Of a stretch of 64,000 nt of DNA, positions 55,603-64,000 are shown piece after piece. The number at the start of each line of letters is the position of its first letter. Positions within the stretch are counted from its first letter, which is position 1. Made by a program: the position numbers and the translations under genes. The stretch is from assembly GCA_051656605.1 (NCBI GenBank), contig JBOGCF010000007.1:124001-188000 (forward strand). Direction: 5' to 3'. This DNA comes from UBA12018 sp051656605. GTDB taxonomy: Bacteria; Bacteroidota; Bacteroidia; Bacteroidales; CAMTPD01. The notes beneath the pieces are model-generated. The model worked only from the letters and a program-made list of their open reading frames with translations. It searched no databases and was not told the origin of the DNA.

Positions 55603-57855
55603 ATGAAAAACAAACTTATCATGCTGTGCATGGTACTGCTTGCTAACATGGCAGTATATGCACAAACGCAAAGCTCGTACGACCTTATTGAGCGTATCAC
55701 TCCCGGATACTCCGATCAGTTTACAATCGAAATCAATCCTGATAACAATGGAGGCGAGGATTACTTTGAGATTGGCTCAAAAGACGGCAAAGTACTATTA
55801 AAAGGAAACAATCCTGTCTCCGTAGCTACAGCTTTTAATTGGTACTTAAAGTATTACTGCAAGTGTCAGATTTCATGGTTTGGCGATCAGCTCTATCTGC
55901 CAAAGAAACTAGTACGCCCCACTGCTATCGAGCGAAAGACCATTAACGGGAAATACCGTGTAAACTTCAATTACTGTACCATTTCGTATACTGCTCCTTG
56001 GTGGGATTGGAAACGCTGGGAAAGAGAAATTGACTTTATGGCAATGAACTCGATCAATACTCCCCTGCAAACAATTGGGCTCGATGCTGTGTGGTATCAT
56101 ACACTTCTCGACATGGGATTTACGGATAATGAAGCACGTAGCTTCCTTGTTACACCGGCGCATCAAGCTTGGCAATGGATGCCAAATATAGAGAGCATAG
56201 GCGGTGGACTTCCTTTGAGTTGGATTGAGTCGCACAAAGACTTGGCTCGTAAAATTTATGCTCGTCAAGTTGAGTTGGGAATGCAACCTATTCAACAAGC
56301 TTTTACAGGGTATGTACCCAAACTCTTGAAGGATAAATATCCGGATGCAAAGATTGCACAACAACCCGAATGGTATGGTTTTGAAGGCGTGTCGCAGTTA
56401 GACCCGCTAGATCCATTATTCAAGACTATGGGTGCTAAGTTTATGGAAAACCAAAAGAAGCTCTTTGGTAATTATGGCATGTATGCGGCCGATCCGTTTC
56501 ACGAAAGTACTCCGCCCGACAACTCGGATGCATATCTGGAGAAAGTAGGTGCCGTTATATATAATGTTATTAAAGAGTCGGATCCGAATGCGATGGTGGC
56601 CATGCAATCATGGAGTATCCGCAAACCGATCTTAGAGCAATTTCCAAAAGATAGCATCATCGTTTTGTGTCTTAATGGCGGCCGAAACGACTTCTGGGGA
56701 TATAACTTTATTGCCGGCAATTTGCACAACTTTGGCGGGCGCATCAACATGCACGGTGATTTAAATTTGGTAGCTTCAAATCAATATGTAGATGCTGTGA
56801 ATAAAACGCCAAATGCAATTGGCTCGGGACTTTTCATGGAGTCTATCGTACAGAACCCGGTTTACTATGCATTGGCATATGAAATGCCGCTTTATGAAGG
56901 TGCTATTGATTGTAAAGACTGGCTCGATGCCTATACCGAACGTGCATACGGTGCTAAGAGTGAAAATGCACAAAAGGCTTGGCACATCTTACTCGAAAGT
57001 GCTTATGGTAAAGGTACGAATGGTGTTGAGTATAGCTCGGTTATTGCTGCTCGTCCTGCAATCAATGTAAAGAAATCGGGGCCCAATGCCGGCTTCAAGA
57101 TTCCATACGACGAACAAGCTCTTTATAAAGCTCAAGCACTCCTTCTTGCAGATGCGAATAAATTGGGCAAATCAAAGTTGTATCGCTTCGATATCGTTGA
57201 TGTGCAACGTCAAATCATGACAAACCTTGCTCAACGGATCAACAAAGCGGCAACAGCTGCATACAAAGCGGGCGATCTGAAAACATTTAGGTTACATCGT
57301 GACAGGTTCTTAGAACTTCTGCTCGACACGGACAAAATGTTAGTTTCTCGTACAGAATGGAACTTTGATAAATGGGTGAATGATGCGCGCAGCTGGGGTA
57401 CAACATCAAAGGAGAAAGACCAATTGGAAGAGGATGCTACTTCATTGGTTACTTTTTGGGGCTTTACAGAAGGGTATAATTGTATTCAGTTTGACTATTC
57501 GTGGAGAGAATGGGCTGGGTTGATACGTCGTTACTACTACCCTCGCTGGAAAAAGCTTTATGATGTTATGGAGACTTCATTGGCTAAGGGTGAACCTTAC
57601 AACGATGATAATGCAAAGCAGAATCACGGCCGCGAAGCTTTCAGAGGTAACGAGTTTTATTCTGACCTTGCCGACTGGGAGATCGCATTTTCGAAAACTC
57701 CGAAAACTGATATCAATCCGAATCCGAAAGGTGACGAGGTCAAACTTGCCAAACAGATGTTTGAGAAGTACAGCAAAATAAATACGCTTTATTTACAAGA
57801 CAGCGCTGCAAATTCTGCAATAAGTACAGATGGCAACTTTGAATACAAGAACTAA
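55603..57855 (+). CDS. Alpha-N-acetylglucosaminidase, GH89
   Basis: 750 residues; hydrolyses terminal alpha-linked GlcNAc (mucin O-glycans, heparan sulfate ends). MKNKLIMLCMVLLANMAVYA is the signal peptide. A small N-terminal domain (~25-105) leads to the barrel, starting NYCTISYTAPWWDWKRWERE, with NTPLQTIGLDAVWYHTL, HQAWQWMPNIESIGGGLPLSW, DPFHESTPP and MESIVQNPVYYALAYEMP, all typical of NAGLU-family enzymes; a helical C-terminal domain follows. The frame opens 14 codons upstream, but the signal peptide fixes the start. Confidence 0.94.
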   Translation: MKNKLIMLCMVLLANMAVYAQTQSSYDLIERITPGYSDQFTIEINPDNNGGEDYFEIGSKDGKVLLKGNNPVSVATAFNWYLKYYCKCQISWFGDQLYLPKKLVRPTAIERKTINGKYRVNFNYCTISYTAPWWDWKRWEREIDFMAMNSINTPLQTIGLDAVWYHTLLDMGFTDNEARSFLVTPAHQAWQWMPNIESIGGGLPLSWIESHKDLARKIYARQVELGMQPIQQAFTGYVPKLLKDKYPDAKIAQQPEWYGFEGVSQLDPLDPLFKTMGAKFMENQKKLFGNYGMYAADPFHESTPPDNSDAYLEKVGAVIYNVIKESDPNAMVAMQSWSIRKPILEQFPKDSIIVLCLNGGRNDFWGYNFIAGNLHNFGGRINMHGDLNLVASNQYVDAVNKTPNAIGSGLFMESIVQNPVYYALAYEMPLYEGAIDCKDWLDAYTERAYGAKSENAQKAWHILLESAYGKGTNGVEYSSVIAARPAINVKKSGPNAGFKIPYDEQALYKAQALLLADANKLGKSKLYRFDIVDVQRQIMTNLAQRINKAATAAYKAGDLKTFRLHRDRFLELLLDTDKMLVSRTEWNFDKWVNDARSWGTTSKEKDQLEEDATSLVTFWGFTEGYNCIQFDYSWREWAGLIRRYYYPRWKKLYDVMETSLAKGEPYNDDNAKQNHGREAFRGNEFYSDLADWEIAFSKTPKTDINPNPKGDEVKLAKQMFEKYSKINTLYLQDSAANSAISTDGNFEYKN

Positions 57856-57935
57856 GTAACTTCATGGATATAGAATATTATCTGTATCTAATTATAAAGT
57901 GATCTCTGCTAAAATAGTAAATCATTAAATTAAGA

Positions 57936-57969
57936 AAGGCTCGATTTCCGTCACCGGAAACCGAGCCTT
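57936..57969 (-). terminator. Terminator between GH89 and aspA
   Basis: AAGGCTCGATTTCCG (57936-57950) pairs with CGGAAACCGAGCCTT (57955-57969) with one mismatch and a 4-base loop. The minus strand continues CTTAATTTAATG, so it suits aspA best. Confidence 0.82.
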
Positions 57970-58013
57970 CTAATTCTCGAATCTATATAATGTCACTCAC
58001 TCTGCGAGGGAAA

Positions 58014-59447
58014 TTATGCTTTGTAAAATTTACGAGGTTTGATCATGTTTTCTGGTTTCAATACATCATCAAGCTCTTCTTTACTCATTAGGTTTTCTTC
58101 GATAACTAGTTCGTAAACGCCTTTACCTGTTTCAAGTGCTTTTTTAGCAAGACGTGTAGATGTTTCGTATCCTAGGTATGGGTTCAATGCAGTAACCAAA
58201 CCGATGCTATGATAAACTAGATCACGACATCTGTCTTCGTTTGCAGTAATACCATCGATACATCTTTTACGAAGTGTATTCATACCGTTAATCATCATAT
58301 GGATAGACTCAAACATGCTATATACAATGATTGGTTCCATTACGTTAAGTTCAAGCTGACCAGCTTCGGCAGCGAAAGTAACTGTAAGGTCATTACCAAT
58401 TACTTTGAAAGCAATTTGATTCATTACCTCAGGAATAACTGGGTTTACTTTACCCGGCATGATTGAAGATCCAGGTTGCATTGCAGGCAAATTGATTTCG
58501 TTAAGACCTGTACGAGGACCTGAAGACAATAGACGCAAGTCGTTACAAATCTTAGAAAGTTTCACAGCCAAACGTTTTACTGCTGATGAATACATTACGA
58601 ATGCACCTGTATCGTTTGTTGCTTCAATCATGTTTGATGCAATCACGATTGGCATACCTGTAACTTCTCTAAGGTGTTTGATACACAATGGAGAGTAGTC
58701 AGGATCAGCATTGATACCTGTACCAATAGCTGTAGCTCCCATATTTACTTCAAGGAACAAGTTTACGTTTTGTTCCAATCTGTCGATTTCTTCAGAAAGG
58801 TTGGCTGCATATGCTTCAAACTCTTGACCAAGTGTCATTGGCACTGCATCTTGCAATTGCGTACGACCCATCTTGATCACGTTTGCAAACTCTTCACCTT
58901 TTGCTCTAAATGAAGCAATTAGTTGTTTCAATGATGCAACTAGCTTCTTATTGCTCAACAAAAGTGCTAGTTTTACAGCCGTTGGATATGCATCGTTTGT
59001 TGATTGCGACATGTTTACATCGTTGTTTGGGTGGCAATATTTGTAATCGCCAAAAGGATGACCCATAATTTCCAATGCTCTGTTTGCAATAACTTCGTTT
59101 GCATTCATGTTTGTAGAAGTACCTGCTCCACCTTGTACCATGTCTACTACAAACTGTTTATCTAGTTTTCCTGCTTTTACATCTTTACATGCTTCAACGA
59201 TAGCTTTGGTTTTTTCATCACTAAGCATACCAAGATCATGATTGGCAAGTGCAGCAGCTTCTTTTACCATTGCAAAGCCTTCTATAAGTTCTCTGAATGA
59301 ACTTAAACGAACGTGACTGATGTCGAAGTTTTCAACACCGCGCATTGTTTGTACTCCAAAGTAGTATTCTACAGGAATTTCTTTATCACCCAATAAGTCA
59401 TGTTCGGTTCTTGTTTTGCCCGAAAGTTTGATGTTTAGATTATTCAT
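58014..59447 (-). CDS. aspA: Aspartate ammonia-lyase
   Basis: 477 residues; aspartate to fumarate plus ammonia, feeding fumarate respiration/succinate formation. TRTEHDLLGDKEIPVEYYFGVQT at the N-terminus and the flexible catalytic loop GSSIMPGKVNPVIPEV are the fumarase/aspartase signature, with catalytic Ser in SSIMPGK. QSTNDAYPTA and EFEAYAA fit aspartase rather than class II fumarase. A TAACTTTG box on the minus strand (59627-59634) suggests a leader of ~170 bases. Confidence 0.94.
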   Translation of the reverse strand: MNNLNIKLSGKTRTEHDLLGDKEIPVEYYFGVQTMRGVENFDISHVRLSSFRELIEGFAMVKEAAALANHDLGMLSDEKTKAIVEACKDVKAGKLDKQFVVDMVQGGAGTSTNMNANEVIANRALEIMGHPFGDYKYCHPNNDVNMSQSTNDAYPTAVKLALLLSNKKLVASLKQLIASFRAKGEEFANVIKMGRTQLQDAVPMTLGQEFEAYAANLSEEIDRLEQNVNLFLEVNMGATAIGTGINADPDYSPLCIKHLREVTGMPIVIASNMIEATNDTGAFVMYSSAVKRLAVKLSKICNDLRLLSSGPRTGLNEINLPAMQPGSSIMPGKVNPVIPEVMNQIAFKVIGNDLTVTFAAEAGQLELNVMEPIIVYSMFESIHMMINGMNTLRKRCIDGITANEDRCRDLVYHSIGLVTALNPYLGYETSTRLAKKALETGKGVYELVIEENLMSKEELDDVLKPENMIKPRKFYKA

Positions 59448-60031
59448 AACAATGTATTTTTAAAATCTATGAATTTTTATTTTGTATCATGTCGTCACTA
59501 TATGTGAGTGCATGTTTTTGCTTTATCGTTTTTACTCAAACAAGCAAACAACAGTCATTGTTTATTCTATTAAATAAAAGCAACAACCATTTGACACAAG
59601 CATTTTGATATCGCTTAAGACAGTGCCAAAGTTATATAAATTGATAAAAGATAAAATCCCCAAATAACAAGGGAGCATCGGTGATGAAGCAGATTGTGTA
59701 TAATTAAACCTTCAGGATGTTGGATTAACAAGTTTTCAAAATGACATGTGACTAAAAGAATCGAAGATCTTATTTACTTCTTGAGACGTATATGTTACAA
59801 AACACATAGCAGAAGGGAAATGGTTTTTTTATTTTAAATATCAAAACGACAAAATTGTATTTTAAATGTGAAGCGTTGAATGTTTCGTTTTTGATTTGTT
59901 TTTTTAACAATAGAAGCTCCATCAAACTGTTATTTTGACGTTCAAAACAACAAACAAAGCTATAAAAACACAATAATCACACCTTAATTTGGGCACAACA
60001 CGAACAAATCCTATACATTTTGTCAATAAAT
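59448..60031. other. Intergenic region between aspA and the RlpA-like gene
   Basis: 580 AT-rich bases without a supportable gene. It holds the aspA leader and the TAACTTTG box at 59627-59634. A 67-codon minus-strand frame at 59770-59973 is rejected as non-coding. No terminator of the upstream unit is obvious. Confidence 0.5.
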
Positions 60032-60544
60032 TCACCTCATATATTTTCGTGGTTTATGCTTAGCATAGTAAATAGAAGGGTTTACTTTTAGAGGTGTTAT
60101 CTGAGGTAAACTAGGAATGTTTATTTGAAAAGGCGATGGCTGTAAAAGGTCTAGAAAAAAATAATTGATCGGTCCGGGAACTTCCTCTACAAGTACAGTA
60201 GTGATTCCTTTTCGAATAAAATTAAGCGATTTTGCTGCTGCATAGGATAAGTCGATCACGCGTTTACTTCGCTTAGACGGACCGCGATCGGTAATCTCTA
60301 CTACAACTTGCTTATTGTTTGATAAATTTGTAACTCTTACAAATGACCCGAACGGCAAAGTGGGGTGTGCCGCACAGAAATCACTAGCACTATGTGTTTG
60401 TCCGCTCGCAGTTTTCCTTCCATGAAACTTTTTCGAATAATAAGAAGCAAGACCTATCTTATATTTATCATCCTGAGCCTTTGCTTTATGTATCCCCAAA
60501 GTAGAAATCAGAAATCCTAATACTAAACAGAACTTGCTTCTCAT
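60032..60544 (-). CDS. RlpA-like double-psi beta-barrel protein
   Basis: 170 residues with a signal peptide (cleavage near KAKA-QDD). The DPBB domain has GLASYYSKKFHGRKTASGQ, AAHPTLPFGSFVRVTN, VVEITDRGP and VIDLSYAAAKSLNF, the conserved RlpA set including the Asp of DRGP. RlpA proteins cleave glycan strands lacking stem peptides or bind the septal ring. It has no SPOR domain. It lies 30 bases after the peroxidase gene, so the two are likely co-transcribed. Confidence 0.9.
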   Translation of the reverse strand: MRSKFCLVLGFLISTLGIHKAKAQDDKYKIGLASYYSKKFHGRKTASGQTHSASDFCAAHPTLPFGSFVRVTNLSNNKQVVVEITDRGPSKRSKRVIDLSYAAAKSLNFIRKGITTVLVEEVPGPINYFFLDLLQPSPFQINIPSLPQITPLKVNPSIYYAKHKPRKYMR

Positions 60545-60574
60545 ATCAATAAGTTTAATGTTTTACTTCCTATA

Positions 60575-61957
60575 TTATATAGTTGAGTCTTCTAGAGATT
60601 TGCCATTTAACTCACCGGTTAGCGAATTGAGATAAAGTACAATCTTATCTACTTCCGTTGCATCTAATGTTTTTCCGGTTTGATAAATAGCCATTGCTTC
60701 AACGGCCTCTTTTAGCGTCTGTTTACTTCCATCATGGAAATAAGGCGCCGTAAGTGCAACATTGCGCAATGTCGGAGTCTTGAACTTATGCATGTCACTT
60801 TCGTTTTTAGTAACACTGAAGCGTCCATGATCTCCATCTGTAATATCTGTACCTCTGTCTGCAAAGTAATCGGCAGTGATTCCCATTGCTTCAAAGCTCT
60901 GTCCACCCATATTTATACCTGTATGACATGAGGCACATTTGTTTTCTTTGAACAACTCGTATCCTTCAACCTCATGTGCGCTAAGTGCGTTTTTATCACC
61001 TTTGAGGTATTTATCGAAACGAGAATTCGGTGTTATAAGTGTTTTCTCAAACTCTGCAATTGCATCTGTAATTGTATTTTCAGAAAGTCCTTCCGGATAA
61101 ACTGCCTCAAATTCAGATTTGAATGCTGCATCTGCTGAAAGTTTTGCCACGATTTGATCAAAGTTTTCAGATGCCATTTCAATCGGGTTCAAAGGAGGTC
61201 CACCTGCTTGAGCTTGTAAATCGGCCGCTCTTCCATCCCAAAACTGCACAAAGTTAAGTGCCGCATTGTAAACGGTTGGTGCATTTACTCCTCCGAACTG
61301 ACCGTTTACGCCTTCAGAGAACTGCTTGCGGTCTACCCCTCCCATTCCAAGATCATGACATGATGCACAAGAGATTGAATTATCTACAGACAAACGAGTA
61401 TCATGATACAATTTAAAACCTAACTGAGCTTTTTCATCGTTGTATGCAATTGCATCTGGCAAAGGACGAATGGGCTCGTTCATAAATTCAGCAGCAATGT
61501 TTGACTGAGCGTATAGTTTGTTTCTATTTTCTCTAGCCCAATCAATAATTAAAGCTTTTTCATCGTTCGACAACGAACTTCCCCAGTGCACCATTTTATA
61601 CTTTGCCGGAGGCATAGTGCCACCTAGCATTGCAAACTCGATTTTAGACAAGTCTACTTCAGAAACAGCTCCACCAGACTTAAGCTGATCTACAACTTGT
61701 TGCAAATCTACAAAACGTTTTCCATTTTTCACATCTTTTCTTACTTGATCTCCAATGACAGGAAAAGAAGCATAAAATGGTAATACAGCTTCTTCTGAGT
61801 GACAAACCAAACACCCTTTGTCTTCCATTAGTTGCGCTGTAAGCTGCGCTTTGTCTTGCTGCTGCTCTGTTTTGGTTTTACAGCTTTGCATAGAAACTGT
61901 TCCTGCAAGCAACGCTAAGCAAGACAACGAATAAATAAAACTACTCTTACTTTTCAT
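60575..61957 (-). CDS. Tri-haem cytochrome c peroxidase lipoprotein
   Basis: 460 residues. The N-terminus ends in a possible lipobox (MQSC26). Three CxxCH haem sites: CLVCH 49-53, CASCH 197-201 and CASCH 341-345. The first is in an N-terminal haem-binding domain; the other two belong to the di-haem peroxidase module (MauG/CcpA-like), including GGVNAPTVYNAALNFVQFWDGRA and FKTPTLRNVALTAPYFHDGS. The tri-haem form resembles E. coli YhjA, a quinol-linked periplasmic peroxidase, so it may reduce H2O2 with menaquinol. TATATTTG on the minus strand (61981-61988) is a candidate promoter box. Confidence 0.92.
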   Translation of the reverse strand: MKSKSSFIYSLSCLALLAGTVSMQSCKTKTEQQQDKAQLTAQLMEDKGCLVCHSEEAVLPFYASFPVIGDQVRKDVKNGKRFVDLQQVVDQLKSGGAVSEVDLSKIEFAMLGGTMPPAKYKMVHWGSSLSNDEKALIIDWARENRNKLYAQSNIAAEFMNEPIRPLPDAIAYNDEKAQLGFKLYHDTRLSVDNSISCASCHDLGMGGVDRKQFSEGVNGQFGGVNAPTVYNAALNFVQFWDGRAADLQAQAGGPPLNPIEMASENFDQIVAKLSADAAFKSEFEAVYPEGLSENTITDAIAEFEKTLITPNSRFDKYLKGDKNALSAHEVEGYELFKENKCASCHTGINMGGQSFEAMGITADYFADRGTDITDGDHGRFSVTKNESDMHKFKTPTLRNVALTAPYFHDGSKQTLKEAVEAMAIYQTGKTLDATEVDKIVLYLNSLTGELNGKSLEDSTI

Positions 61958-62005
61958 TTGAACCCGATTTATATTGAATACAAATATAGAAAAGTTTTCA
62001 TTATT

Positions 62006-62488
62006 CTAGAATTCTTTCTTTAATCTTTCCAATATTTCATAAACACCGGGACAAGTATAGGAGTTCTTAATAGTCAGATTTGCAATTTGTATAAACTTTT
62101 TGCGGTCTGTATGCGGATATTCTCTACACGCTTTAGGCCTATCACTATAAATAGAACAATAGTTATCTGACATCAAAAAAGGACATGGCATCGACTTAAA
62201 TACATAATCTCCATCCTCGTCGATGCGAAGATACATAGCAACTATTTCATGAGGTTTCTTACGTAGTGCTCCTGCTATTTTATCGATATCTCTATCTGTA
62301 ATACGTGGACCTAAAGATTTGCAACAATTAGCACATTCAAGGCAATCTACTTCATCAAAGACTTCTTCATGAAGTGCATGAATGGTGTCATCTAGCTCTC
62401 GAAGTTGATTCTTTTTTAAACACTTGAAAAATGCCTTATTTGAAGGTTCTGCTTTTTTAGCAAGCTCTTTTAATTGTTGTATATCCAT
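62006..62488 (-). CDS. YkgJ-type cysteine-cluster protein
   Basis: 160 residues. Cysteines: CLECANCC at ~48-55, then PCPFL, YCSIY and RPKACREYPH form the zinc/iron-chelating cluster of the YkgJ/CxxCxxCC family. An N-terminal helix precedes it. The function is unsettled (metal binding, possibly iron-sulfur). It has a full consensus promoter 23-53 bases upstream and is probably monocistronic. Confidence 0.9.
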   Translation of the reverse strand: MDIQQLKELAKKAEPSNKAFFKCLKKNQLRELDDTIHALHEEVFDEVDCLECANCCKSLGPRITDRDIDKIAGALRKKPHEIVAMYLRIDEDGDYVFKSMPCPFLMSDNYCSIYSDRPKACREYPHTDRKKFIQIANLTIKNSYTCPGVYEILERLKKEF

Positions 62489-62510
62489 ATATTAATTATA
62501 ATTTGCGATA

Positions 62511-62541
62511 CAAAGGTATTGATATTATTTTTGTCTTCAAA
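62511..62541 (-). promoter_or_regulatory. Consensus promoter of the YkgJ-type gene
   Basis: On the minus strand TTTG (62538-62541), 19 bases, TACCTTTG (62511-62518): an exact match in motif and spacing. Leader ~16 bases. Confidence 0.82.
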
Positions 62542-62867
62542 CAGTACAAAATAGATGGATTTCTCGATATTTCATTAATATAATTTTAAAAGAGAACAAT
62601 CTTTTTTACATTCTCAAAAAGACGATACAATGCAGATATTTTTTTAGCAATCAGAATATTAAGACCTAACAAAGCTAATACAACATCTTAAAAAGCAAAT
62701 TGTTGCTGACTAAAATAATATAATCGATAAAATTTAAGCGGAAAAAGTGTTTAATTCGCAATCATTTCTTCATTTTTGAGGCATTGAAAAAACTCAAATT
62801 CTGAAGAAATTACCGCAAAAAAGCAAGAAACAAATTAATTATATAAGAATAACTTAACCAACTAGAG
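62542..62867. other. Intergenic region upstream of the ROK kinase
   Basis: About 325 AT-rich bases. No gene is supportable and no clear TAnnTTTG box is seen on the plus strand. A weak dyad TTTGAG...CTCAAA sits near 62776-62800. Confidence 0.5.
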
Positions 62868-63962
62868 ATGTATAATTACGATAAGCGAATCGTCATGACG
62901 TTGGATGCCGGTGGTACGAATTTTGTATTTTCCGCTATTCAAGGCAATGAGGAGATAGTAAAGCCTATCAACTATCCTTCTAATGCCGCTAATTTGGATA
63001 AATGCCTTCAAACATTGGTTGACGGTTTCGAAGCTGTAATGACACAGCTTTCAGAAAAGCCTGTAGCAATAAGCTTTGCTTTTCCTGGACCGGCGGATTA
63101 TCCAAACGGTATTATTGGTGACCTTACCAATTTCCCTTCTTTTAGAGGAGGTATTGCTCTTGGTCCGTTTTTGAAGGAAAAATTCGATATGCCGGTTTAT
63201 ATCAATAATGATGGAGACTTGTACGCATACGGAGAAGCGTTGGCAGGTGTACTTCCAGAGCTGAATAAAAAGCTGGAAGATGCTGGTAGCCCAAAACGAT
63301 ATAAAAACCTTATCGGTATTACATTTGGAACAGGTTTCGGTGCTGGTATTGCAGTCGATGGAAAACTTCATATGGGAGATAATGCTGCCGGTGGAGAGAT
63401 CTGGTGTTTCAGAAACAAAAAGTTTAGTAGCTGTATTGCTGAAGAAAGTGTTAGTATTAGAGCTGTAAAACGTGTATATGCTGAACGCTCGGGAGATAAT
63501 TCAGATTTAACTCCAAAAGATATCTTTGACATCGCAGAAGGCACTCGTGAAGGAAACAAAGATGCTGCGATCGGAGCATTTGAAGAGCTAGGTGAAATAG
63601 CTGGTGATGCAATCGCGCAAGCGGTAACACTTATTGATGGTATTGTAGCTATCGGAGGTGGACTAGTTGGTGCTGGTAAATACATTGTTCCGGCATTGGT
63701 AAGAGAGTTGAACAGCTCTATTTCTTTGCTAAATGGTAATACATTTACTCGTTTGCCGATGAAAGCTTTCAATCTTGACAGTGATGCAGAATTTGATGCT
63801 TTCAAAGATGGTTGTGTCAAAATGGTAAACATTCCGGGCACAGACAAACAAGTAGAATATCATGCAGAAAAACGCTTTGGCGTAGCAACAACAAAGTTGG
63901 GCGCAAGCAAAGCAATCGCACTAGGAGCTTACGCATATGCTCTTAGTCAGTTGGGTGAGTAA
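62868..63962 (+). CDS. ROK-family sugar kinase, probable glucokinase
   Basis: 364 residues. N-terminal phosphate loop LDAGGTNFVFS (~12-22), FAFPGPADYPNG, NNDGDLYAYGEALAG (catalytic Asp in NND) and GITFGTGFGAGIAVDGKLH are the ROK/ASKHA signatures. The usual zinc motif (GH...CxCGxxGCxE) is not intact: the segment reads NAAGGEIWCFRNKKFSSCIAEES, lacking His and the CxCG set. Substrate inferred as glucose or a related hexose. Complete within the window. Confidence 0.87.
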   Translation: MYNYDKRIVMTLDAGGTNFVFSAIQGNEEIVKPINYPSNAANLDKCLQTLVDGFEAVMTQLSEKPVAISFAFPGPADYPNGIIGDLTNFPSFRGGIALGPFLKEKFDMPVYINNDGDLYAYGEALAGVLPELNKKLEDAGSPKRYKNLIGITFGTGFGAGIAVDGKLHMGDNAAGGEIWCFRNKKFSSCIAEESVSIRAVKRVYAERSGDNSDLTPKDIFDIAEGTREGNKDAAIGAFEELGEIAGDAIAQAVTLIDGIVAIGGGLVGAGKYIVPALVRELNSSISLLNGNTFTRLPMKAFNLDSDAEFDAFKDGCVKMVNIPGTDKQVEYHAEKRFGVATTKLGASKAIALGAYAYALSQLGE

Positions 63963-64000
63963 TAATAAGAATATACTTCATGGTGTCGCAAAACGATCTT

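Noticed and set aside
59770..59973. 67-codon minus-strand frame in the aspA-RlpA gap
   Set aside because: Phe/Cys/Lys-rich translation typical of random AT-rich DNA; no start signals.

Overview
The window looks like chromosomal DNA from a Bacteroidales-type member of the Bacteroidota. It is AT-rich, and many genes are preceded by the Bacteroidota promoter signature (a TAnnTTTG box near -7, in the best cases with TTTG about 19 bases upstream). Few starts have a Shine-Dalgarno sequence. The content fits a fermentative glycan degrader: menaquinone synthesis, a two-subunit methylmalonyl-CoA mutase (succinate/propionate metabolism), aspartase, Bacteroides-style thiamin genes and secreted glycosidases. 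I see no tRNA, rRNA, CRISPR array, insertion sequence or prophage.

Layout. 1-3.6 kb: two secreted glycoside-hydrolase-like genes on the minus strand, the first cut by the window edge. 3.9-13.8 kb: menaquinone genes in two minus-strand blocks (menB-menC-menE and menI-menF-menD), separated by a plus-strand M28 peptidase and an SDR protein, plus a small phosphatase-fold gene. 14-18.6 kb: an acetyltransferase, a 71-residue unknown, grpE-dnaJ, a PDZ protein and a CDGSH iron-sulfur protein. 18.6-19.7 kb: a long non-coding stretch. 19.7-27 kb: an Xaa-Pro aminopeptidase, an AlkD-like protein, and methylmalonyl-CoA mutase with a UbiA-family gene between its subunit genes. 27-38 kb: a PIF1-like helicase with TPRs, two Na+/H+ antiporters, YigZ, DUF1015-serA-serC and rarA. 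38-42.8 kb: a 35-codon mini-gene with a strong ribosome binding site, an EmrA/EmrB-type efflux pair, an M23-LysM lipoprotein and a DUF695 protein. 42.9-48.9 kb: a TPP riboswitch and thiD-thiS-tenI-thiE-thiG-thiC-thiH. 49-57.9 kb: a formylglycine-enzyme-like lipoprotein, GH20, a second long non-coding stretch, a cluster of unknown genes (small membrane protein, overlapping paralogues, an out-of-frame remnant), a two-DTG aspartic protease and GH89. 58-64 kb: aspA, a tri-haem peroxidase with an RlpA-like protein, a cysteine-cluster protein and a ROK kinase.

How it fits together. menI/F/D/B/C/E cover the soluble steps from chorismate to dihydroxynaphthoate except MenH. A UbiA-family protein is also present, but its prenyltransferase aspartate motif is badly degraded, so a real menA is probably elsewhere. 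The thiamin operon carries both branches except thiF. The GH20 and GH89 enzymes would release terminal beta- and alpha-linked N-acetylhexosamine. The least understood part is 53.0-55.5 kb. The mini-gene at 38.1 kb and a repeat shared by the two non-coding stretches are the other items I could not assign to known families.
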